Positions 56,184 to 64,000 of a DNA stretch of 64,000 nt are shown here, piece by piece. The notes under the pieces are model-generated. The model was not told the DNA's origin and made no database searches. It was given only the letters and a program-made list of their open reading frames with translations. Source of the DNA: Gnomoniopsis sp. IMI 355080. Its lineage: Eukaryota; Ascomycota; Sordariomycetes; Diaporthales; Gnomoniaceae. Positions within the stretch are counted from its first letter, which is position 1. Each line of letters opens with the position of its first letter. A program made the position numbers and the translations under genes. The DNA is taken from contig JAPEVC010000039.1 of assembly GCA_027946555.1 (NCBI GenBank), forward strand, positions 62,001-126,000, given 5' to 3'.

Positions 56184-57946
56184 TCAGATTCTGGGACTCC
56201 TCAACTCAACGAAAGCATCCATCTCGGATTGACGAACAAACCAACCCCCGATCGTCTTCCAACCCCGTTGCTTGTCCACAAGCTCGAAGCTAAACTTCAT
56301 CAATAAACTGGGTACGAGTTTCGAGATCTGTACCAAGCTCAGATGCTTCCCCATACACGCCCTTGATCCGGCACCAAACGCAAATAGCGCGCGATTCATG
56401 GCTGCTATACGCAAACGATGAGCCTCGGCCGACTCCTTTTGCTCTGTGTTTCGCAACCACCGCTCCGGTCTGAATTCGCGTGGTTCAGGCCCCCACACCG
56501 GATCAAGTAGATGCATTGGCCAAGAATGGCATCCGACCTGTGTACCAGCGGGAATCTTTGTACCATCGTGCATTGTTAAGCCCTCGTCCGGAACGATGCG
56601 CTCAAGCGGCAGCCCGACCGGCGGGTGGATGCGTAGACTCTCTTGAACCACAGCATTCAAGTACGGAAGCTGTTGACTCTCGTCCCATGTCACTGGAAAG
56701 CTCAGCTTTGCGCCATCAATCTCGGAGAGTAGGCGTTTGTGAACATCCGCGCCTTGGGGTCTCAGCAACATATAGAAAATTGTTCGCAATGCAATAGCAA
56801 CTGTATCAGACCCAGCCATGATGTTGGTAGTTGTGTAGATGATAACAGCACGGTCGTCGACGATGGTGGAGTGTTTCTTCTGGGCATCCAGAAAATGATC
56901 AATAAAAAGCCGTGGGGAAGTTTTTGCTGAGCCGGATGCGAGTGCTGCCTGTCTGTCTCGAATCAAAGAAGCGGCAAGTTTGGCAAATGCGTTGGTCCGG
57001 TCGCGAAACAGGTTGACCAAGGAGTTCTTGGTATATAGCCAATCGAGCCAGGGCATTTGAGATTGCTAATGGAGACATTAGATCATCTACAAAAGTAGCA
57101 CATGCCATTGAAAGCAAGTTTGAGGGACGTACCGGTGAGATCACGTCCATCCGCGCGTCAAGGCGCCGTATGATATGATTCACGTCCTCTCCCCGGTCAA
57201 GAAATCCTAGTCCTTTGCCCCAAGTCATGGTTGCGATAACGTCGAATGAATCTATTCCAATCTTAGTACTCAGTTACATTCCGAAATGGACGCATCACGT
57301 AGTCTTGGGTTATATGAAGCGTACAATATTGCATCCACGCAGCCAGATCGCACGGTTTCTTGTCTGAGGACCGCATTGGCTTTCCATAGATACCACGGAT
57401 CATGGCCTCGATGCAATTATCGATGATCGGCTCGAATTGTACTGCTGACTTGAGACCATATGCCGCAGCCACTGGCTGTTTGAGAGCTGAGTGGTATCCC
57501 GGGTCGAGCGTTGTGAAAAGATTATACCCGATACTATCGCCGACCCAACCCTGGAAAGGATGATAGAAAGGACCCTGAGACAGTGTCAGCTTCCATGGTA
57601 GATGGGGTCGAATCGCTTATCCTGTATCTCAGAACTGAGGCTTACTTGCCTTGCGAAACCCATTCACTGGGCTGTATATCTTTGAAATGTAGGATGGATC
57701 CGATATACTGAGGGTATTGGGCCCAATGCGTACTACGGGCCCGTGACGTTCGTGCAGTGCGACCCGTGTGAGATGGCTCTGGCGGCCCCTGACATCGCGA
57801 AAACGCCAATAATTTGTAAACTGGGCGAGAACTGGACCAGGATATCGACTAAGCGGGTGAGTAAAGCGTTGATACACGATATACAACAGAGTTACAAGGA
57901 CGACTCCAAAAACTAGCCGCTCCCAGTCTCCGTCCAAGATATCCAT
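56184..57946 (-). CDS. cytochrome P450, pisatin-demethylase-like (P450-3)
   Basis: Four exons (57946..57650, 57574..57325, 57251..57133, 57065..56184) give 515 residues. An N-terminal anchor (LVFGVVLVTLLYIVY) and hinge SRYPGP are followed by GPVVRIGPNTLSIS, I-helix AGSDTV, ExxR in QESLRI, FRPERW, and the heme loop FAFGAGSRACMGKH with Cys about 459. Intron 1 uses a GC donor (AAG then gcaagt). The neighbouring GT donor leads to a stop, so the GC-AG reading is required. It resembles P450-2 in family and ending (VRQSEMDAFV), suggesting two related oxidations. Cluster motif site E is 216 bp upstream. Confidence 0.9.
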
Positions 57947-58753
57947 GGTGATGGTGCGCAGGATTCCACGTCGACGGTTTGGATCATTACACGCACTTTC
58001 AAGTCAAACAATAACAGGCTAAGGGAATAGTCGGAGAGTAGTGCCGCAAAATTTGTAGACTGGAATTGGGATGTTTCGCAGGGAAAGGCCATTGCCACCT
58101 AAAGGGTCTCAAATCGAGAACGATGGGGTCCTAGACGGTAACTGACCTGGGACCCAGGCTTTACTCGGTGTAGCCAAGTTGTGGTACACTTGTGGAATAC
58201 CTAGGTATCTTTGATTGGTTGATTTTGTATTGACACCAACCTCCACCTCGTCTTCCAAGAGCCTATTTGCTTCCATTTTGTGTATAATGGGCGGCAACCC
58301 TCAAAACCATTGGGGTCAGTTATGTAAATAAAAGAGCCTTGACTACAGACGATGAGAACGAAGAAAAAAAAAAGGGGGGGGGGGTTGCTAGGTTTGAAGG
58401 CCGTGTCACTCTTGTAGTATCGCATGTTGGTATTGACCTCCGGAGTTTGTCAATAGCATCCTCGAACTTTGTAGATTATATCCTAAATTAAAATATTTGA
58501 ACTAACGAAAGAAAGTCCTGTCTCCCGCAAGGGCGTTTATATGAACTCGTGTATTAGGTATACATCTGATCATCTTCCAGCAAAAGAATGTTGACTCAGA
58601 TGCAATGGCTAATCCATTCATCTTAGCGATCCAATATGAATTAACCTTTTTACAATGCATGGAATGTGTTGGTTGGAAAGGGAATCTACACTGATATGCG
58701 ATGGTCTCACTCGCCCGATCTCAAAATATGCTAGTCTGCGTCTCCGTGGCCTT
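57947..58753. other. intergenic region, P450-3 promoter and GMC 3' flank
   Basis: Holds cluster motif site E and a homopolymer junction of 10 A followed by 11 G at 58364..58384. No gene recognised. Confidence 0.55.
58162..58170 (+). promoter_or_regulatory. YACTCGGKG cluster motif (site E)
   Basis: TACTCGGTG, 216 bp upstream of the P450-3 start codon. Confidence 0.5.
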
Positions 58754-60750
58754 TCATTTGCCCTTTTCAATCGCATCTGCAAGCTTCTCTGCAAGCATGT
58801 CTATGAAATGAATCAGTAATGTTAGTATTTTGATCTCATTATAAGCACATGTAATTGCTGGGCACTTACAAATATGAGCCTGCGGACCAGGTCCAGGCAA
58901 CAAGAACGGAAAGGCTGATGCATCAATAACACGCACTTGATGAGGTCATTAGTTCACTTGTTCTTTGCTATTATATGTCAAGGATTGGCATTCACTCACA
59001 ATTTCTGATACCATGCACCTTTCCTGTTGAACCCACAACCGACATTCTGTCTGACGCATTGCCCATTTTATTTGTGGCGTGTCCGTGGTGAATCGAAGTG
59101 CCTGCAATCTTGAAGTATTCCAAGAGAGCCGCATCGCTCTCGTATTTCGAACCAGGCAAGAATTCGCTCCCAATAATAACCTCTGACATGGCTGGCGTCG
59201 CGGCCATCTGCCGAATCCGCTTGACCGCAGCCAGCAGGACATCCAGATCGGCCTGTGCTGTCAGCCAGTTGGGGTTGATCAGTGGTGCATCGCGCATGCT
59301 TGCACTGGCGATGGACACATTCCCCAAGCTTTGCGGCGCCTGCAGTACGATGAAAAGTGAAGCGTACGTATCTCCAGCGACGGTCCCTCCCGATACCGCA
59401 AAGGGTCGCACAAGATACTCAACCTCTGGCCAGTCTGATGGCAATTTTGAGAGCGCCTTTGTTGTTTCAGTTGACCAGTTGGCGCGAAATGCTGTGGGTA
59501 TCTTCTCCAAGCCGGCATAATCACCGCCAGGGTTGGTCAGTGGACCCGTGGCTGGTTGGTTGTCATCAAACGCGGAAGCCGTCAACACACTCGTTATATC
59601 GGGCGTTTCCAAGTTGACTTGCCAGGTCATCGGGATGAGAATATGATCTAGCAGCCCCTGGCCCACGCCTGGCAAGTCGGCAACGACATTAATCTTGTTC
59701 TGCTCCAGTACATCTGCAGGGCCGATGCCTGACACCATGAGAAGCTGAGGAGACTGAACCACCCCGGCAGAGAGGATGACCTCCTTGGCAGCCTTGATCA
59801 TGAAAGATGACGCTGTGCTATTATCGCTAGTGGTAACCTCAACCCCTGTGGCCACTTTATTTGACTTGATAAGGATTCGCTCAGCAAGTGTCTCCTTGAA
59901 GATGAACAGATTGCTTCGATCTAGTATCGGGCGCAAGAACGCGGTGTCTGACGACGCACGGCGGCCAGTGTCGGGATTGACGGTAAGCAGCTGGTATGTT
60001 GACCCGTAGAGCGTGCCTTCGATCAGGGCTCCTACTCTGGGTAGGCCAATGGATGCCAAACCCTGAGCAATCCATGTGCTCCAGCTCTCGCCATATGCTG
60101 GGTACGTGATATCGAGTGGCCCACCTTGCGCGGTAAGAGAGGAATCGTAAGTCGGAGTGCTGTTGGCGAAGCGTGCCGCATTATTCGGAGGCGTGAAATT
60201 CATGCTTTTCTCGTAATACGGAAGGACTTCATCCCACACAAAGGACTGGTCTCCTACGGTGTCCGCCCACAGTTGGAATGCACCTTTCGATCCGCGGGAG
60301 TAGGCCACATCATTGATGGTACTACAGCCGCCAAATGCCTTGGCTCGGACATAGTCGACTACTGCACCTCCTAAACCCTGCGAATAATACACAAAGTCAG
60401 TACGACGACGATCTTCATGGACCAAGTGGGGTAGTATTAACCGGCTGTGGCGTTGTTTGAAATCCCCATCCAACAGACGTGTCGTTTTGCGCCAGTACTT
60501 CAATCTGACCAGCGTATGCAGGTACTTGGCTTAGGTTTCCCGCAACTTCTTCAACATGTGTTCCTGCCTCAATAACAGCAACCGTGATGGACGAATCTTC
60601 AGTCAACCTGTTCGCCAAAGTCAAACCCGCCGTTCCTCCACCGACAATCACATAGTCGAAGGAGGGTGTGTGGTAACGCTGACTCTTTTCATGTGGTACA
60701 AGTGCTACAGTAAATGCGCAGAGACCCAGAAGGCGAAGTGAGAGAGCCAT
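58754..60750 (-). CDS. secreted GMC oxidoreductase (versicolorin B synthase/patulin synthase-like)
   Basis: Four exons (60750..60442, 60377..59000, 58935..58870, 58800..58754) give 599 residues. I chose the start at 60750 because a signal peptide (MALSLRLLGLCAFTVAL) begins there. An in-frame ATG at 60801 would bury it. The FAD-binding motif GGGTAG is at 37-42, with a later GGCSTIND block and the second signature AGVVQSPQLLMVSGIGP. The active-site histidine region is SIHHGH, and the C-terminal RVIDASAFPFLLPGPGPQAH ends in AEKLADAI. The PGPQ tail resembles the PPGHPQ tail of versicolorin B synthase and patulin synthase, which act outside the cytosol. Here it could oxidise or cyclise an alcohol intermediate. 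It is divergent from the HR-PKS. Confidence 0.9.
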
Positions 60751-60973
60751 GCTAGAAGAAGAATGATAGGCTGAGAGTGAAAGAAAATAGTTGACTGACA
60801 ACTACGGTGAAAGTCGAAATGTCAATAACAGAGGTGGCTATGAAGAACAAATAGCAAGTTACATGAGACTAGGCACATCACAGGAGCTTCAATCTACGGG
60901 ATAATGTGCCTCACTTTGCAGTTAACCAACGGGTAAGTAAAGCCAAATATCACTCAGAGTACTTACAGTGCAC

Positions 60974-60982
60974 CACTCGGTG
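60974..60982 (+). promoter_or_regulatory. YACTCGGKG cluster motif (site F)
   Basis: CACTCGGTG, 224 bp upstream of the GMC oxidoreductase start codon. Confidence 0.5.
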
Positions 60983-61197
60983 CCGTCTAGATAGTCCACC
61001 ACGGGAGAATCCCACAGCGTACCATCGCTTTCACGGATTGCAAACCTTCCGCGACAGTACTATTGATAACCGTTGGGATGACCACAATGATACACGGAGC
61101 ATTCTCCCGAGAATTGGCGTCGCTCCTATGAGAAGGATAGTGTGAAGTTGTGAATTGCCACCCGGTGTTTTGCGCTATCTTTTGGGGCCAACTTCTT

Positions 61198-61206
61198 CAC
61201 TCGGGG
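61198..61206 (+). promoter_or_regulatory. YACTCGGKG cluster motif (site G)
   Basis: CACTCGGGG, 203 bp upstream of the HR-PKS start codon. Confidence 0.5.
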
Positions 61207-61408
61207 TAGGCTTAATTGCTGACATGGCGTCGGCCCAATCGTGCTAGGTATCTTCGGCCCTGTGGCGCTGAAGAGATAGCAGTGTTCGAGCTGCCAAATA
61301 TCGTCAGCATATATCCAACCGGTCAAATTGTAAATTAGTTCTAGTCCATCTCAATGTAGCGTGTTGACCCATTGGAAGACGATCACTTTACAGTTTACAG
61401 AATTTAAC

Positions 61409-64000
61409 ATGGCGATCAACTCGGTCGGCACAGAGACATACCAACCGGCTGCCGAGGCAGCCGCATCAAAATCCTATGGCGACACCCAGTCCACGGAGAA
61501 TTTGGTTGAGCATAGCGAGGGTGCCCCGATCGCCATCGTTGGGATGAGCTGTCGATTTGCCGGTGAAGTGACGAGCCCGTCGAAATTGTGGGATCTTTGC
61601 ACCAGTGGAGGCGATGCATGGACACCAATTCCCCATGAGCGCTTCGACGTCTCGGGTCTATATGACAAGCGAAAGTCGACGCGGGGACGTGTAAGTGCTA
61701 TCAGTACCTATCTCATCCCAATTGAATACAGGGTCCGCGAAACGTGGGTCGTTACATTTGGATGCGTACTAACTAGATGGTGTTTGTCTCTAACCAGCTG
61801 GCGGTCAAAGGAGGGTACTTTCTGAAAGATGTTGCTCTGTTCGACTCAGCATTTTACAATTACACGACTGATACAGCCAGTGTGCGTATTGAACATCTCT
61901 CCATGAAAAACCGGTAATGTATCGGTGGAGTGAACGCTAGCTGACGACTTTCTCCGTACGAAGGCAATGGATCCCCAGATCCGCTTGCTCCTCGAGAGTG
62001 TCTATGAAAGTACAGAAGACGGTAAGCCAGTGCCAGTGTCCTGTAAACATGTCATTGTTCGGTGTTTGGGATTGTAAAAGTCGCGGGAGCGGTTCTCGAT
62101 CTTGTTGCGAGCCCTGGAAACTAATAATACCATCGTGACGGTAGCTGGAATTCCCATTGAATCGTTATCAGGGAGCAATACCTCAGTCTTCGCAGGCAGC
62201 TTCAGTACTGATTACTCGGACATGACGCTCAAAGACTCGTATACAATGCACGATTCATACAAGACTGGAAACGGTATCGCAATGCTGTCGAATCGAATCT
62301 CCCACTTCTACAATTTTCAGGGAGCTAGTATGACACTGGACGTGGGCTGCTCCACCGGCCTGGTCGCCGTGCACCAGGCCATACAGACACTTCGCTGTGG
62401 CGAGAGTGACGTTGCCATAGTCGGGTCATCTCTACTGTGCCTATCCCCAGACATGTTCATTGCCATGGCAAATTCAAGTGTGCTCGGGCCCACGGGCAAG
62501 TGTTTCGCCTGGGACGACAGGGCGGAGGGATACGGCCGAGGTCAGTTGCTATCGATGTGCACACAAGGCGTACCTACCCAGTCAAAACCGCTAAAACATT
62601 TGACGTACAGGAGAAGGAGTTGCTTCCCTGGTTCTAAAGCCCCTTGCTGCGGCCATTCGTGATGGTGACCGCGTGCATGCGGTTGTGCGCGAAAGTGGCC
62701 TCAACCAGGACGGAAAAACACCAACAATAACTTCGCCTTCTGTTGACGCACAGGCCAGCCTGATCCGGGACGTGTATCGCCGAGCAAGACTTGAGCCATC
62801 CACAGATACCGGGTATGTTGAGGCACACATGACCGGTACACCAACGGGCGATCCGATCGAGGCTGAGGCGTTGGCTCGGACGTTCGGCAAGGGGCGCGCG
62901 GAGGATGACCCCGTCTTGGTGGGTTCAGTAAAGCCTAATATCGGGCACACAGAGCCGGTCAGCGGTTTGGCGGCAGTCATCAAGACCATCTTCGCGCTCA
63001 GAGAAGGTGTAATACCACCGAACGCGAATTACGAAAACACAAACCCTAACATTCCTTTGAAGGATTGGCGACTCAAGGTGAGCTCCATCAGACTTCTGCC
63101 GAGGGACCAGTGATGGTGTGCACGCCATTCTTGGAATTAAGGATACACTTTTTGTAGAGCTGACGAAGTTGTCTCGCTAGGTGCCCAGGATATCGACACC
63201 TTGGCCAGCCGACAAGCCACGCCGTGCTTCAATCAACAATTTCGGTTATGGCGGCACCAATGCTCACCTGATACTCGAAGCACCGCCCAAATCTCACAGA
63301 AGCCCTCACCGACAGACGAACGGTGAGGGCGGGATTGTAGACGGCTCGAAATCGCATGGGGAAGAAACAAATGGATCAAACGGCAATGAGAGCGGTCACC
63401 ATGAGCAGGATCGATCCATGATCTACATTGTAAGCGCCAAAGACTCGGCCGGAGCCTCCAAGATGAACAATAACCTCGCCACATACCTAAGCTCCCATAA
63501 TCCGCTACCTAGGCCCATCGACCTGGCTTTCACCCTCGCCGAGCGCAAATCGCGCTTCCCGTGGATCACCGCTGTTCGTGCAAGCACATTGGACGAACTT
63601 GCTGAGAAAATGGCCTCCACAGACCGTAAGCCAAGGCGATCGATCAAAGCACCTCGACTCGGGTTCGTGTTCAACGGTCAAGGAGCGCAATGGCATGCCA
63701 TGGGTCGTGAGCTGATTGCAGGTTACCCTGTATTCCGCCGGTCATTGTTATCAGCGGATCACATCCTCAGGGAATACGGGGCGACGTGGTCATTGCAGGG
63801 TACGTTTCTCAGCCAAATTACTGCTTCACTTGCCTGAAGCTCCAATTACATTGACAGTGATACTTACCAATGTGAACGCTTCCACAGAAGAGCTCCTCCG
63901 TGACAAGGACACCACGCGAGTCAACGAGATCCGCCTGAGCCAGCCTCTTAGTGTAGCGCTACAGCTGTGCCTCGTCGACCTCCTCTCGTCATGGGGCATT
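61409..64000 (+). CDS. highly reducing PKS, 5' part (KS and start of AT), cut by window end
   Basis: Seven exons are visible (61409..61690, 61798..61881, 61964..62021, 62145..62540, 62611..63077, 63181..63799, 63888 to beyond 64000). The KS starts with IAIVGMSCRF, continues with GGYFLKDVALFDSAFYN and MDPQIRLLLESVYE, has its active Cys at about 210 in DVGCSTGLVAVHQA, and its histidines in VEAHMTGTPTGDP and NIGHTEPVSG. A Ser/Gly/His-rich linker leads into the AT (GFVFNGQGAQWHAMG). The KS belongs to the fungal HR-PKS type, so DH, CMeT, ER, KR and ACP should follow outside the window. I infer that class from the KS alone. It makes a reduced chain, perhaps a starter for the NR-PKS SAT or an acyl group for the BAHD enzyme. 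The promoter is shared with the GMC gene. Confidence 0.88.

Larger units (their letters stand above)
60751..61408. promoter_or_regulatory. bidirectional promoter GMC oxidoreductase / HR-PKS
   Basis: A 658-bp divergent region holding cluster motifs F (60974..60982) and G (61198..61206), each near one of the two genes. No gene is seen between. Confidence 0.6.

Noticed and set aside
58364..58384. Homopolymer junction of 10 A and 11 G, and the 12-C run at 13188..13199
   Set aside because: Simple-sequence tracts in gene-free DNA. They are possible sequencing-error spots but not evidence of a functional element.
28694..64000. Calling the large cluster an azaphilone cluster
   Set aside because: It has an NR-PKS, HR-PKS and acyltransferase, but the NR-PKS ends in a hydrolase rather than a reductase and no FAD monooxygenase for dearomatisation is present in the window.
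1..64000. CRISPR arrays, rRNA genes and transposable elements
   Set aside because: No regularly spaced repeats, no rRNA-like blocks, and no transposase, reverse transcriptase or long terminal repeat reading frames were seen.

Overview
The window is chromosomal DNA of a filamentous ascomycete (Pezizomycotina). Short spliceosomal introns (mostly 49-110 bp, with GTRAGT-type donors) run through most genes. It contains fungal housekeeping genes (YSH1/CPSF73, TAF4, an RBR ubiquitin ligase) and fungal secondary-metabolism families: non-reducing and highly reducing PKSs, Zn2Cys6 factor, BAHD acyltransferase and several P450s. I cannot name the species from sequence alone.

Left part (about 2.8-12.5 kb): three genes in tandem on the + strand. 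They are a secreted type-B carboxylesterase, a CmcJ/AsaB-type oxidoreductase, and a 1684-residue PKS with the layout acyl-ligase (AMP-binding), ACP, KS, AT, ACP. That PKS has no KR, DH, ER, methyltransferase or release domain. Its KS-AT-ACP reads like an actinobacterial modular PKS and sits in one uninterrupted exon.

Middle (about 13-28.4 kb): a block of ordinary genes. YSH1 (-) and TAF4 (+) share a divergent promoter. They are followed by a decayed short-chain dehydrogenase pseudogene, a sulfotransferase-family gene, an RBR E3 ligase and a secreted fungalysin (M36).

Right part (about 28.7 kb to the window end): a large two-PKS cluster. In order it holds P450-1 (-), BAHD acyltransferase (-), an NR-PKS of about 2616 residues (-; SAT-KS-MAT-PT-ACP-ACP-CMeT-hydrolase), P450-2 (+), an MBL-fold hydrolase (+), a three-repeat Myb factor (-), an MFS exporter (+), a Zn2Cys6 factor (+), an SDR (+), P450-3 (-), a GMC oxidoreductase (-) and the 5' part of an HR-PKS (+), cut by the window end.

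The most informative observation is a 9-bp motif, YACTCGGKG. By eye it occurs seven times in intergenic DNA, always about 200-300 bp upstream of a start codon. All seven lie before P450-1, the acyltransferase, NR-PKS/P450-2, P450-3 or GMC/HR-PKS, and none lies in intergenic DNA outside this cluster. This suggests both PKSs and their tailoring enzymes form one regulon. A separate palindrome, GTCCGCGGAC (PDRE-like), occurs twice before the MFS exporter and once in shortened form before the SDR.

Working model (inference): the NR-PKS makes a C-methylated orsellinate-type aromatic acid. The HR-PKS makes a reduced chain, used as a SAT starter unit or as an acyl group attached by the BAHD enzyme. 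The P450s, SDR and GMC oxidase tailor the product, the MBL enzyme acts as lactonase or thioesterase, and the MFS protein exports it. No gene order known to me matches this set exactly.
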